The translations under genes were made by a program, and so were the position numbers. From Paraphysomonas bandaiensis (taxonomy: Eukaryota > Chrysophyceae), in NCBI GenBank assembly GCA_965644295.1, contig CBFFRP010000043.1, positions 30,516 to 94,515 on the forward strand: DNA of 64,000 nucleotides. The letters run 5' to 3'. How positions within the stretch are numbered: the first letter of the stretch is position 1; each line of letters opens with the position of its first letter. Positions 25,705 through 37,461 of the stretch are shown one piece after another. The notes under the pieces were generated by a model, which saw only the letters and a list, made by a program, of their open reading frames with translations, was not told the origin of the DNA and ran no database searches.

Positions 25705-26259
25705 TCACCGGCGCTTTTGATCTGGGGGTCTCCCTTTGGGATGGGTCTCCATTGGTTTTGGAGGGGGCTCAGCATTCTGAATTAGGGTCCTGAGTGCACC
25801 TAGTTCCAGATGTGTGGGTTGGGAGTGGTGGGGATTGTTGGGAGGAGGAGTTGGGTTTGTAGTATGTGTTACTGTGCTCCTGTGGGGCCGCGGGTGTAGA
25901 TAGAGTTGTCGAAGCCGTCGGCGTTGTGGAGGTCTGGGCAGTCCAGTGCTCTGTCGGGTAGGACCTGTGAGGTGTGCACGTGTGTCTGGAGTCGGGGACG
26001 CTGTGGGGGGTCTTCGTTGGACCCCTAGTAGTCGAAGGACTCTCGGACGTTGTCTTGACTGACTGCGTTTCGGACGGGGTCTCGGGAGTAGCCTGGGCGG
26101 CCTTTTGGACATGGTGATATAGCGACAACCGCGATCCTGTAGCATAAGCTTCGCTGCAGTGTAAAGCGGTTGCAGGAGATTAATAACCGCTGTTTCTAGG
26201 TTCCGTAGACTGTGTGCCGTCAGGTGGTTGTGTATGGCATCTTCGAAGACCGTTACCAA
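25705..26259 (-). pseudogene. Pro/Arg-rich open frame, probable mobile-element relic
   Basis: A 184-codon open frame in an unusually G-rich (plus strand) stretch between the two direct repeats. The N-terminal third has helical character (LRNLETAVINLLQPLYTAAK); the rest is low-complexity Pro/Arg/Ser/Thr, and a second frame is also open for 119 codons, so much of it may be compositional. Near the C-terminus LGALRTLIQN followed by a Pro-rich stretch resembles FGTLDLLIQN in the frame at 55155-55430, and the surrounding DNA is similar too. This suggests two relics of one dispersed element. Family not recognised. Confidence 0.35.
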
Positions 26260-26724
26260 TACTTTGACCTGTCAAATAATAAAGTACTCTTTCCTGTTGA
26301 GACATTACGCTATGGAATTTTTGTACTAATTTAATACATCTTCATTTACAAGGCGTTTTATACTCGACATCAGGCTTGCGTAACAGTTATTAGCATTGAA
26401 ATTAGTTGGTAAAAACATTGCCTTAAATTCTACTGCTTTTCTGAATAGCTTTCTGAACTACAGTAACCTCATCTCAAAGATGGCGATTTGAGCGCAGAAG
26501 CATCAGCATTTCAAGGTGTCTATATATGTCATTCCCTTGCGAAAAGCAGGTATAAAAAATCACAAACATTTATAGTGCTACTATACGAATTCTTCATGCA
26601 ACAATTTCGTGTTGGCAGTTTTGTTTTTTTACAAGTAGTAATTGTACCCGGACATCATCTAGATCAAGCTGTTTTTCTCCATCTGATTGATAGATCAACT
26701 TTTCTAAATGACAGAAGCCCCCTA
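26252..26724. repeat. 473-bp direct repeat, copy 2
   Basis: Partner of 24998-25470. After the end at AAGCCCCCTA the sequence continues TATTGGCATG, whereas copy 1 continues into the MITE-like fragment. The two copies enclose 781 bp (25471-26251). Confidence 0.9.
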
Positions 26725-26857
26725 TATTGGCATGACCCGCTTCGCTTTTGGGATTAATCGCAAGATAGAAACCTCATATTCATCTTGTGGACTCCACAGC
26801 ATAGCAATACAGTACTTGTTGCACAACAGCCAACGACACAGCAAAATAATGTTCACT

Positions 26858-27166
26858 TCAGCACAACTCCATCCAACACAAACTAAATATGATTGATAAC
26901 ATTTCCTTAATTATCTTCTGCAAATACTTTATTATAAGGTTGTTCTCGATATTTTTTCTGGTATATTTTATCTCTTGACAAAAATAAAAATGTTTGTCAT
27001 TCATAACCAACCGGTTGTACCAGTGATGCAAATTCCGGGCATAAGGCCCTCTAACCGCCTGAACAGAACCACTTCCAGATAATACAACTTGGATTTTCTC
27101 ACCACACCAACCCTCAGAGACTTGGCGTGGTTTTGCTTCAATAGTGCCATATTCGGATTTCCTTCT
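26858..27166 (-). pseudogene. Open frame of 102 codons with coding-like composition, no start codon
   Basis: On the minus strand the frame is open from just after a TAA (27167-27169) to a TGA at 26858-26860. Its composition is protein-like (contains EGWCGEKIQVVLSGSG, HHWYNRLVMNDKHFYFC and KYTRKNIENNLIIK) and unlike the neighbouring AT-rich DNA. There is no ATG near its beginning, so it is a lone exon or a transposon/gene relic. Family not recognised. Confidence 0.35.
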
Positions 27167-28046
27167 TTAGTTCAAACAATGCTCGTAAAGTATGTTTATG
27201 TAATTCTACTCTGACGAAATAATAAGCATTGCTATTTAATCATACTATTATTACAGTATCTTGCACACTAACTACTGGTGATACAGCGTGACAAATAGTA
27301 GTCTCAAACGAATATGCTATTATTCAAGAAGCCGTCGACTTATGTTATTTAGGGTTCATTTCTACTATATAATATAATAGTGTGTGAAATAAATTAGCCT
27401 AAGCCCCCACTTATTCATAACATGATAAGACGCTGAGGTATATGCTTGGATTCAACAGATATTATCGTCGTGGGGACTCTATTACATGACCTAAAGATGG
27501 TTAACTTATTTGTTCTCAATTTAATACGTCATTCCACAGTATTATACGTATAAAGAAATGCTAATCAAATGGAAGCTGCCAACATTGCCTTGAATCTATA
27601 TACGCTTTGCATGTTGATTTTCTTGCCAGCTCTCAACAAAGTCGGACTCGCACCTTTTCGTGGTGTCCTGGGGGATAAGTACCGGAGATATTGCCCCGGG
27701 AAACTAACGTGAGCCGCAAACATGGACAGAAAATAATTTCTGCCCACTCAAACCCAAGTGCTTGCGTGGTACAAGGGACACTAATACAAGTGTTACTTGT
27801 GTATACGTCTTTGGGCCCTGTCGAATAACCAGCCATCCGGGCATCCGGGGTATTTGGCTGTCTGCTGAAGTCAAGTACCCAGGTTGTCCACGTTATAGGT
27901 TAGTCACTACTTAGTTAAAATGCTTGTTGTAATAATTATAGCAAAGACCAACAAGTGAATTGTATGTTCAATAGATTGTCACCAAACGCCACGAAGCGGT
28001 TACCATGTATTATGTACTATGTACCTTTGTATGCAGTTTTTACCAG
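27167..28046. other. Repeat-rich intergenic region
   Basis: No gene model. A block of about 60 bp at 27833-27893 (containing GGCTGTCTGCTGAAGTCAAG) recurs at about 33511-33572, indicating a dispersed repeat. Confidence 0.5.
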
Positions 28047-28168
28047 GGCTGCGTAACAATTAAGTTAATTGCAATTATAACTGCGCGAGATATAACTAAT
28101 AATTGAAATTTAACTAATAATTGAAAAACATCTACAACTAAATTGCAATTAATTGTTACAGACCCGGT
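28047..28168. mobile_element. Small hAT-like MITE (about 120 bp)
   Basis: Begins CAGGGCTGCGTAACAATTAA, and its end, read in reverse complement, is CCGGGTCTGTAACAATTAA, so the termini are inverted repeats. Inside are repeated AATTGCAATTA blocks. Flanking 8-mers GTTTTTAC and GTTTAACC match at 6 of 8 positions, a possible decayed target duplication. No coding capacity. Confidence 0.5.
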
Positions 28169-28462
28169 TTAACCAGATATCATGCGCTCACAAGGTACAT
28201 CCTCAGATTAGTTCCGTGATTCTTCCGCTCACGGTCCGTGCTCATATCCTTCGTTTTGTCAATACACTGTTCATCTAAGTCTAATCTAGATATTGGTAGT
28301 TGATATCTAATATATACTGTAGTGAGGGTTTACAATACATATTCTACATAGGATCGTGCGATTAGACATAGTTGGCGCTATTTCACACTATTACAGAAAA
28401 AAATAAACAACGAGTTCAGAATTTATCCAATTAAACAAAAAGTCTATAAACAACTTAATTAT
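28169..28462. other. Short intergenic stretch
   Basis: AT-rich, no feature seen; 3' flank of the ankyrin/coiled-coil gene. Confidence 0.4.
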
Positions 28463-29865
28463 TCATTCACGATGTACAAGCATACTGCTCGTAAAATCGG
28501 ACAGCATTCCCGATTCGTTGTAACCTAATATAGAACTATCTGAACATGTCTTCTGTTTACTTCTTTTCTCCGGAATAAGTGGTGGCATTTCCTCGCATCC
28601 CTCACCCGTCTCCGAATTTTTAATAATATTAGGAACCCCGGGCGTTCTTCCTCCAAGAACTTCCATCGCCGGAGTATTTAAGCAAGCCAGCGCAACCTAT
28701 ACGTGATCAGAAACCACACACAAGAACAGAATTCTGCGAACAATACCTGAAGGGCAGTATTTCCTTGTGAATTCGATATTTTAGTACTAGCCTTATTGTA
28801 AATAAGGCACGAAAGTACAGGAACAGGAGACGGATGTTTTGCAGCTACATGCATCGCTGTATTTCCATCCACGTCAACTGCATCCAAATTTGCTCCCAAT
28901 GAAATGAGAACTTCAATACATTCTAAATGACAGTTTTTCGCTGCTGCAACAATAGGGGGGGTTCCTGCACTTCCTGTCTCTTCTACACTCACCCCAAAAG
29001 ATGCGAGAACTTTGATAACATCCCCTTGGCCATTTTCAGCCGCCAGTACCATAGGAGAAACACCAGTTAGGTACGCCGTAGCATCCGATCCAAATTCCAG
29101 AAGGAGTTGAACAATCGGAACATGACCACTAGAGGCGGCGTAGTGAATCGACAGAAAACCGGCAGAGTCTACTTCGTTTATGTTTACTCCTCGTCGGATC
29201 AAATCTTTACATCCTTCTAGGTCACCCATCTGAGAGCAGTTCGACAGATCTTCGATCATTTTTTCTTGAACGGAGAGATAATTCAACAACAACTTCTGGG
29301 AGGATTGTGTTTTCTCAAGTTTATCTAATTGTTTCCGCATTTTAATTAAACGTACAGGCTCTTTCTTTACATTAGACATGCTGTGATCGATCATCATCAG
29401 TCTTAAGTCTTCATGCATCTTTTCTATTTTCTTCTTTTCACGTTCATACCTTTCAAACTCTTCTGATTTCATCTTTCGTCGATTAAAAGTTTCAATTTTA
29501 TTTCGCTCCATTCTTAAAGTTGTTGAAAATTCAAGAATTCGTGATTTATAAGCTTCTGAGGTTTGGATCGCTGTCGCAGAGGCTGATTTCTGAGCTTCGA
29601 CTATATGTAAAGCATTCTGAAGCCGTCTACTGAGATCACCAACCAACAACTGAAGAGTCTCAACATCAGTGGGTAAATTAGATATATCTTTTTGTAACAC
29701 AGTTTGATTATTTGATTCTTCAATAATGATTTCATCACATGTGTTGATGTTCTTCTCGCTGATGCTGTCATGGACTTGACTCCCCACTTCAGCTACTTTT
29801 GAATCCACTGAAAGAGACTGTCCATCAGTAGGATTAGAGAATGAACTATCTTGCTCACTTGACAT
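28463..29865 (-). CDS. Coiled-coil and ankyrin-repeat protein
   Basis: Two exons on the minus strand (28747-29865 and 28463-28696; 50-nt intron, phase 0) give 450 aa. Residues about 60-190 are a highly charged helical region (for example EFERYEREKKKIEKMHEDL), probably a coiled coil. Residues about 205-385 hold about five ankyrin repeats: SIHYAASSGHVPIVQLLLEFG, PMVLAAENGQGDVIKVLASFG, PIVAAAKNCHLECIEVLISLG and AMHVAAKHPSPVPVLSCLI (each shown in part). Removing the intron restores a further ankyrin helix (NTALQVALACL), which supports the splice site. There is no membrane segment. Ankyrin repeats bind proteins; the partner is unknown. Confidence 0.8.
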
Positions 29866-30528
29866 GTCTATCAGTAGCAGTTTATTGCATTATCACTATA
29901 TATAGATGTCTATTCCTCTATATAACTCTCATATCGACCTCTGCATGTGATAAAGCAAGCAGTTACTGTATCAATACTCTAATTTTTAGGTTATAGAGAC
30001 TAAATATCTGCATAATGAGTGCTTTCTTTAGCTAATTTTTCCTACTATTTTCTTACATATACTTTCAATCAACTCAAAAAGTGCCGTTTTGGATTTTCCT
30101 GAAAGGGGTTTTCACTCGAAAATCATTGTTTTGGATTCCAAAACGTATGCACCTGCTATTTGAAACAGTCGTTTTTTTGACAGTTCTCCACTCCTTTTTT
30201 ATGAACTATAGTACGATCCTTGTCCTGTATTTCAGGATATTTAGAAAAAAAAAGTATTTTTTAGATTTTTTCAATTTCTGTCACTAAAAACACGAAATCC
30301 CTCATTTCCATGAAATGACGGTTTATATCAATCCACTTCTCTAATATTCAAAATTCTATGAAAAACCTTTGACTATTTAAGATACGAATAATTTTGAAAA
30401 AATAGCATCTCATGATGCCATCAAATGTGAATATACGCGAAAACTCCTCAAAAACTTGTCGATTTCCTGGTTTCATAATCCAAGAGGTCCAGTTTATTGA
30501 TTTTATCCCATAGATCTCCGTCTCCATC
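29866..30528. other. Divergent intergenic region
   Basis: Upstream of two divergent genes (28463-29865 minus, 30529-31274 plus). 30080-30300 is rich in T runs; open frames there look compositional. No other feature seen. Confidence 0.4.
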
Positions 30529-31274
30529 ATGTCTGAAGAAGCCTCCAATGCTGTGGTATGTATATCTTCGTTCATGGAACAGATTGTGGTAATGTTTTGT
30601 TTGTTTAGCCCTCCCCTGCCGTCGATTCTCCCGCACGGTTAAAGTTCCTATCAGAGGTCGAGAATGCTCTCACTGGACCTGATCTTGTTAATGCCGCAAA
30701 AGCATATGCAGAGTATGAGAAGGGTCAAGCAGCCTTTGCTTTCAATAGAGCGAAGAAGGTGCTGGTTCATACGGGTGTGTTAGATGGGGAGAAGTGGCAG
30801 CGTACGTATGGCTCGATGGGGAAGATGAGAGCCGACTTCTATGCAGCCTTTAACAGTGTCCCTCCAGAGATTATGGAGCATTTGAAGAACGCCATGTTCT
30901 TTGATTCTCGTGTTAACAAAAGTTATCGCTCCCCGAACTCTCTTTTCCCGGATCGTCACGGAAGAAATTTGGAGGACGTTGGAGTAGTGAAGACTAGCTC
31001 TTCGAAGAAACGAAAGAATAGATCAAAAGTGGTTAATGCAGTCCAGGATCCTCTAGCAGAAGTTGTTGATGCTACCGGGGGTAATGTGACAATTGCTACT
31101 GCTGGTCTGGATAATCTTCCAGAGCCTGTGAGTGCCGTGGAATTGGAGGAAAGGGTGCGATCCATCAAGTCTGCTCGACTAGCCAATGCCCTTAGTCACC
31201 CTTCCTTCAGCTCACTCGATGAGCAGTCTCAAGGTCTTATTAAGCAGCAATGGCTTTCTACCCTTGTGGAATAA
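30529..31274 (+). CDS. Hypothetical protein, 2 exons
   Basis: A 27-nt first exon (30529-30555, MSEEASNAV) joins across a 53-nt GTATGT...TTTAG intron to 30609-31274, giving 230 aa. An ATG start inside the second exon would lose about 80 residues of clearly coding sequence (from SPARLKFLSEVENAL), so the short first exon is preferred. Hydrophilic and helical, with a Lys/Arg cluster (SSSKKRKNRSK, possible nuclear signal). No signal peptide, membrane segment or recognised domain. Confidence 0.65.
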
Positions 31275-31690
31275 TCACTCTGTTCACGATGTCCTGTTGC
31301 GGGAGTTGAGGATCGTATGTGTTTTGACGACGATGTGTGTGCTGCTTGTGTGCGTGCATGAAGTGTCGCCCCATTAGATGCTATTAATATCTGAATGTAG
31401 TAGAATATTAAACCAAAGTATAATAATTAGCTTGTATATTTACTTATCAATCTTTACAATATCGAAGCAACTGCACGGTGTGCTCAATCCCATCTTTCCA
31501 GCCAGCAGGGCTCAATTATTATGAGTAACATACGAGACATGCTTTGATGGAAGTACTGTATAATGAAGCAGATTTAGTATATCTATGCTAGTCAGAAAAT
31601 AAGCCTGCTGTGTGTATATATTTATTACATGATTGGTGAGAATATGGAAACCGATTAACCTATGTTCAAAGGTGAGTAGGTGTCAGGGCT
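31275..31690. other. 3' flank
   Basis: AT-rich sequence between the hypothetical gene and the hAT insertion; no gene seen. Confidence 0.4.
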
Positions 31691-32979
31691 AGGCAAACCA
31701 GGGATAGGGAACAATATATTGCAATACTATTGTTAGGTAGCGTTCCATCAATAGTATTGATGGATTTTTTAAACCGGCCCTACAATACTATTGCAATATA
31801 TTGCAATATATTGTACAATATATTGCAATATATTAGTATGACTAATCAGTAAGTAAACACATCCGTAGTTTTCATTTTTAGTACTTGCCATATTTTATAA
31901 GGTCTAAGGTCACTTGATAATCAAACCCACTACTCTTAACTAATTAAAAGTTTCCTCATACTCATCCTCTGAGCCATCATCGGTGACATCATCATCACCA
32001 TATTCATTCAATATTGATTGAAATATGCTTGCATCCGGCCACAACTGTCGGTTAGCTTTCAGAAACAACAGCATATTAAGTGTAGTAGGATGCATACGTT
32101 TGCGCAACACTGATATAATCAGTTTTGCTGCGCTGAACAGGCGTTCACACGTATTGGAAGTACATACTACATGACTCGTGCACCTGTACTTAGATATTTC
32201 AACTTTTCGCTTCTTAAGTTTTTGAGCTGATTGAAGAATTTTTTCCGCATAGCCAACTTCAGCTTCATCATCCTCTGTATTGTTGCAATAATCACTGTCT
32301 GAACGGAGATATATTCTAACAGCATCTTTCTCAGATCTTGTCAAGTCCAATTCTTCGCCTGCTTGGAGTTTTGCAATTCCATTCTCGAAATTCGGATCAT
32401 TAACAATGGGACTGTTTTTCTGTAAAGCAGATAGTGGATACTTTGGCCTAAAGTCCCTCAATAAGCCATCAAATATGTTCCGGCATTCATAAAGATTTAC
32501 TTGACTTGATCCTCCAGTTTGAAGCAATTTCGAGACGCTTTCAAACTTCCTCAGGTCGTCTACAAGGGCGATTATTTCGGTATTCTGTCATCATTCAGTT
32601 GTCTCTTCTTGTCACTATAGGATATATATACTATATTAAGAGAAGTACTGTACATACATGTGGAGAGGTGTAGAGTGCTGTTTGAGCTGGCGATACATAA
32701 AAAATAGAAAATAACATCAAAAATAGGCTTTTTTTCTTATTTTCCGGATATTTGTATACAGAGGCGTATATTTTGCACCATACAGTTGAGGATCTTCTCT
32801 TATATGACTATCATAATATTGATTGCAATATATTGCAATAGTATTGTGAGCTCTATTAACAGAAACACTATTGATGGAATATTTGACCAGTCCACCAATC
32901 AATATATTTTACAATATATTGCAATATATTGTACAATATATTGCAATACAATATATTGTTCCCTATCCCTGAGGCAAAC
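31691..32979. mobile_element. hAT-family DNA transposon, 1,273 bp, with intact 8-bp target duplication
   Basis: The element spans 31699-32971. It starts CAGGGATAGGGAACAATA and ends in the inverted copy. Identical 8-mers AGGCAAAC flank it (31691-31698 and 32972-32979), the target duplication length of hAT elements. Subterminal regions on both sides are packed with the palindrome TTGCAATATATTGCAA. The only coding remnant is the C-terminal part of a transposase on the minus strand, so it is internally deleted and not autonomous as it stands. Confidence 0.9.
31940..32527 (-). pseudogene. hAT transposase, C-terminal fragment
   Basis: 195 codons inside the hAT element. The block SNTCERLFSAAKLIIS...RMHP...LLFLKANRQLW is the conserved hAT C-terminal dimerisation region, followed by an acidic tail. 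The open frame continues upstream without an ATG to about 32587, where GACAG could be an old splice acceptor. The BED finger and most of the catalytic domain are absent. Confidence 0.75.
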
Positions 32980-33477
32980 TATATTGGATTTAAATATCAA
33001 GTTATTTTTGCTTGCTACAATATATTTATATTATTATATAAATTTGCAATTTAGATTGTTATATATTGCTCATGCTTGTGTGTATTTGAAAATAGATTTG
33101 ATTAATCATAAATTACTCTTCATAACTCATATATAAAACATCAAACAATTCGGATAGTTACCTGCAATGAGGAAGGCTAACCGTAATCGATTTTAGAACT
33201 CGTGCTTTCTCTGTCAACCTTTAACCAAATAGTAGCATACTGCTGGCAACATATTGTTATCGCCCCCTGGTCTGGACAGTATCAATTAATTGTCATTTAT
33301 TAAAGTTTCAACAATTGAAATTGAGACAGCAAATATATTTGCAATTATAATTGACTACAACCTGCGTAAATTGAATCGCAGTCCTGGTAGGATATGAAAA
33401 TTTACACTAGTTAGCTACTGATAGATGTCGATCTAGCTTGACTAGTCTTCATCTAACTACTTATCTGGTTTTGATTC
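32980..33477. other. AT-rich intergenic region with possible MITE
   Basis: No gene. 33262-33395 has opposed AATTAATTG / CAATTATAATTG blocks and CTGG...CCTGG-like ends reminiscent of the small hAT-like MITE at 28047, but much more degraded. Confidence 0.35.
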
Positions 33478-33784
33478 TTGACGCCTACTGCAAATAATAA
33501 GACTTTCACCTCATCCAGGCATTCGGGGTATTGGGCTGTCTGCTGAAGTCAAGCATCCGGGCTGTGCACCTTAAGGACTCAAAAATCCTGAAGTTAGCAG
33601 ATATCAGGTATATCAACATTCTGCTTGCTCACTATGTTTGCATTGTGTTAGAGTTAGCGAAAGTGGTTAAATAGTAGGATGTAGGATGTCAGAGTTAAGC
33701 ATTAAGCACTAGCCAGTTAAATTTCATTGCTAAATTGCTTAGTTCTGACTTTTAAACGCCTATTGCTAATAATAAGACTTTCAC
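33478..33784. mobile_element. Two MITE-like family fragments and a 60-bp dispersed repeat
   Basis: 33478-33509 is an end fragment (CGCC...AATAATAAGACTTTCAC). It is followed at 33511-33572 by the repeat shared with 27833-27893. Then 33590-33784 is a longer copy sharing CTGAAGTTAGCAGAT, GCGAAAGTGG, TTAAATAGTAGGAT and the same AATAAGACTTTCAC end with the element at 11988-12440. Confidence 0.55.
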
Positions 33785-34044
33785 GACTATACATGTCTAG
33801 TAAGTTATATCTCAATGAAATTCTTATTTACATGCTACCCCGTAAAAAGTATAGGAATGTAATGCTGGTCGTGGTGACTGAAAACACGTTGTAAATCTTA
33901 CGAAGTCAGCGGAATGTATTGTAAACTATATCAACTGCCCCTACCCTCACATCACAAGAAAAAAACATATCTAACAGGTATGCCTCGTAGTAATAAACCA
34001 GAACAAAATTTGCAACAATAGAATGACAGCTACTTAACCAGACT
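33785..34044. other. 3' flank of the channel-like gene
   Basis: No feature seen. Confidence 0.4.
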
Positions 34045-37000
34045 CTACACTGTTTCATCTGCAATGCCGTCAGGAAGAGTCCAGTATGTTTGTTTAGTCC
34101 TGTGATTGACATAATAATGACGACCATCTTTAGACAACTTCCTTTCCCATTGCGGGGGCAAGCGGTTATCGAACTCGTCGAATGTACTACAATTCTCTGC
34201 GACCACAGGTAGTTGACCAGAGGATTGTTGCTTGCCGTCTAAACGCCGCATAGATCTAAATGTGCGACGTAGGTGCTCGGGGAGACTGCTCTGTGGTGGT
34301 GGGGTCCACGATATATCCATCAGGTTGAAGTCCACATAAAACACGCGACCATCATCGCATCGCCGTTTCTCCCATCCGTCCGGCAGAGTTTTGTCATCAA
34401 TAATCTCTGACTTTTCGAAATCCTACAATTTCTATCAGAATACGAAACTAAGCGCGTATATATATACCGCAGGAGTAATATGTCGTGTTAGAGACTCCTC
34501 CACTGCCAAATCAACTTGCGCTGTATCAAGGCGGGTTAGTTCAAACCCCCCTTCATCGTCAGTACAGGAGTGATCCGCATCATCTTGTGCATGTGATAAA
34601 GTCGCTACGACTTCGGGCATAGCATAAAACTCTATTAGGCTAAAACAAGACTGCAAATACTAGTCAGTTAGATTGTACATACAACACGAACGCATACATG
34701 TTTAGCTGAGCCTTCCAACTCAGGATAGTCCCCACTCTTGAAAACGGAGAATTCTACAGGATCGTGCTGCTCATCCCAGCTTCCACTTATACGCACCGGA
34801 CTGAAACGGGTTGGTACACGACTTACATCGCAGCAAATAATGGGCGCCAGTAGCTGTTTGCGTTCTACAACTGGCACATATGCTGGAGCTCCCTGAATAC
34901 AACGAAAGGTGGCAGAGCCGTTTGAATGAGTTTTGTCGTTCACAGACTTCATCATAGAAGGACTGAACAACTTTAAGATGCGTTTCGACACGCGGTAGAG
35001 TAAACCCCAGGCCAATAGAATTGATAACGCCACTATACAGGCATAGCCATATAGCTTCACCAATTTAGACTGGTCTTGTGTCATATGCCTGCCCACAGTT
35101 CTATTAATTGGACAAACAACAAAGCAGTGGAAATACTTACGGGGTTATATCACAGCTAATGCGACATACAGGGGCATCCTCAATGTCAGTCCCACAAACG
35201 CCACGATACGGCCAGTTGGCGAAATACCGCATGGATATGTAAAGGTGGCACCAAACCGTTGCAAAGAAAAAGTACCGAGACAACTGGGCAAGGCCCTCGT
35301 TAATCTGTGGCTTTCGCTTCCACAAACGAAATAGTGAATATTTGTCCACCATGTACGTGGATATCATTGCAAATGCCGTTATGAATTGTCCAGTGGGTAT
35401 CGGCACTGCAAAGAAAAGCCCAGTGAAAACGCTCTTCAGACAGTCAGTATATCTTTCAGCCAGAGTCCACTCCGCACCTTGCCACCGAGCATTGAACTGT
35501 GTCTGCGTAGTCCCGAATAAGGGAGCCAAAACATACCGTTGAAACGTGTCCCAGAGGTTCAGAAAGCGGAACACTGGGGTGGCGATAGCGTCGGCAATAA
35601 GAACGGTCTGCATGCGCTCAAGACTTTCTAGTGAGAAGAATTCATCGTAGTCTACTACCAGATAGATCAACAGGGCACTGTTGATACAACGAGCTGCCAT
35701 CAATTTTACCAATACCGACCGTTGTACGTGTCCTTCATCGAAGTGTAGCTCTAAGCGCTGGGTGATTATCTTGATGACCACAGGCAAGCCCGCGTTAATT
35801 GCAGAGATGACAATTGCCACGAATATGACATTGCTGTTATTGTCGTTGATAGTGAGATACTGCATTACAGTCAGTTGGAAACTTTAGTTTCATGGAACGG
35901 ATATAAGTATGTATATAATTATACTTACACATGCATTTATATAGGTGTGGCAATGTGACTTACGTAGACGATAAGGAACGACACATGAATCATGCAGTAG
36001 CAGAGAGCATAGCTCATGAGGTAGTGCAGCATACGGATTACAAAAGACGTGTGGCTATGTTCATATATAATATCCGAAGGTTCGGGAGCCTTCTTTACAC
36101 GCAGGACCTACACCAACGATTATAAGAAGTTGCACAGATAAAAAACAATATAATTGCCACTTACCTTTCCGTGGAATGCGCAGTGTGAATTCTTCGAGGC
36201 TCGATTCATCCATATATCCAATTTCCCTGTTAATAATATAATCTACAGTTACCTAGCGTTTTGTACACAGTGTTCTGCTACGCACCGACAGCCATGCGAC
36301 TTAAGCAGTTTTCACGTTCTGCCTCCGTGTTGAAAGTCACAAAAACTCTCCACGGCTCATAGTCCCTATTACAGAGACCTTCAATACGGGAGGTAACTTT
36401 CTCGATATCCCTTGTAAGACTGGCTACAGATGGCAGCACTCCCACTTCCTGCATGAATACATTCAGTTATTTTTGTGAACTCCATTACCATAAAAACAAC
36501 ACACCCGGAGGTAGCGCAAAGCAGATATGATGGGGGGCGGCAAGCTATAACAGGCCACAGGTGTCTCCAAGGCAGCAAAGCGCGTCGTCAATAACTTCTT
36601 ACGGGCAATTGCCCGCAAGAGCTGTCCGTTCTTCTTGGCTACAGTTACCAGTACGACTTGGCCGAATTGGCTAAAGAATTCATAGTAGTCCTACATAACA
36701 GCCACATCGCATTTTGTCAGGAACAAAGATACACTTCTCTGCCAATATCATACCCTGGGTTCAGATCTGGTTGTGGGCGGATTTTCCACCACCACAGAGT
36801 AGTCAGAGGTTGTCTGCTGAGCTTCATCAATCTTCTCTACCTCAGACTTCTCTATGTAGTTGGCAACTAGTGCTACCAGAGTGGTCAAAACACAGGTGAC
36901 TATATCAGCTACACCCTGCCGATTGAACTTCAAATCTTCTCTGGTCACTCCATACACGCTACCCGTCATGCGCATAGGCGTTTCCACATCAGGGGAGTAG

Positions 37001-37461
37001 GTTCCATCACAATTCGGCTCCTCTGCAGGCCCTGAGTGAGATTTTTGCACCTGGTTCACTCTATTGGCATCCACAGCCAGAAGAGAAACACAGCCGCAAA
37101 TCAAGAACACAATACAGAATGCTTTTAGTGTGCGGAAGTACAAACTGACTCCAACACCGAATTCGTCTAACGCGTTCGCTTTCGACTCAAAAAAGTCATA
37201 TAGCTTAGCTGGTTCCCCATTCTCGTCAAATAATTCTCCTGGTAAAGCCATTCTATACCCACTAGGCTGTGTTTTGTCTGCTATACGACGAGGAAGTAAC
37301 GTATTTCTAAACTCTCTCGCTGACATGAAATTTGGAGCCACGTACTTCGGTGGAGGTACATCCTGTTCATTATCTGACTGATTAGTAATATATGATGCTT
37401 TAGGAGAGAGTGGTACGTGTCCCACTGGGAACAGATCCTCGTCATCGGAATCCACACTCAT
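34045..37461 (-). CDS. OSCA/TMEM63/anoctamin-like multipass channel protein with two C-terminal WW domains, 9 exons
   Basis: Exons (minus) 36754-37461, 36505-36690, 36286-36448, 36165-36226, 35964-36107, 35141-35859, 34698-35100, 34468-34650 and 34045-34422 join in phase to 981 aa; introns are 40-104 nt. Seen: an N-terminal region with two hydrophobic segments (LKAFCIVFLICGCVSLLAV; IVTCVLTTLVALVANYI); a cytosolic RRM-like segment that begins DYSVVVENPP and includes FVTFNTEAERENC; the APEPSDI junction; several transmembrane helices with VDKYSLFRLW; and at the C-terminus WW1 (Trp873/Trp895) and WW2 (Trp948/Trp970). Known: APxPxDI and an RRM-like cytosolic domain are typical of DUF221/OSCA (CSC1/TMEM63) channels, relatives of anoctamins; WW domains bind Pro-rich peptides. 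Inference: an ion channel or lipid scramblase-like protein that recruits a proline-rich partner. The WW fusion is unusual. Exact subfamily uncertain. Confidence 0.75.
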
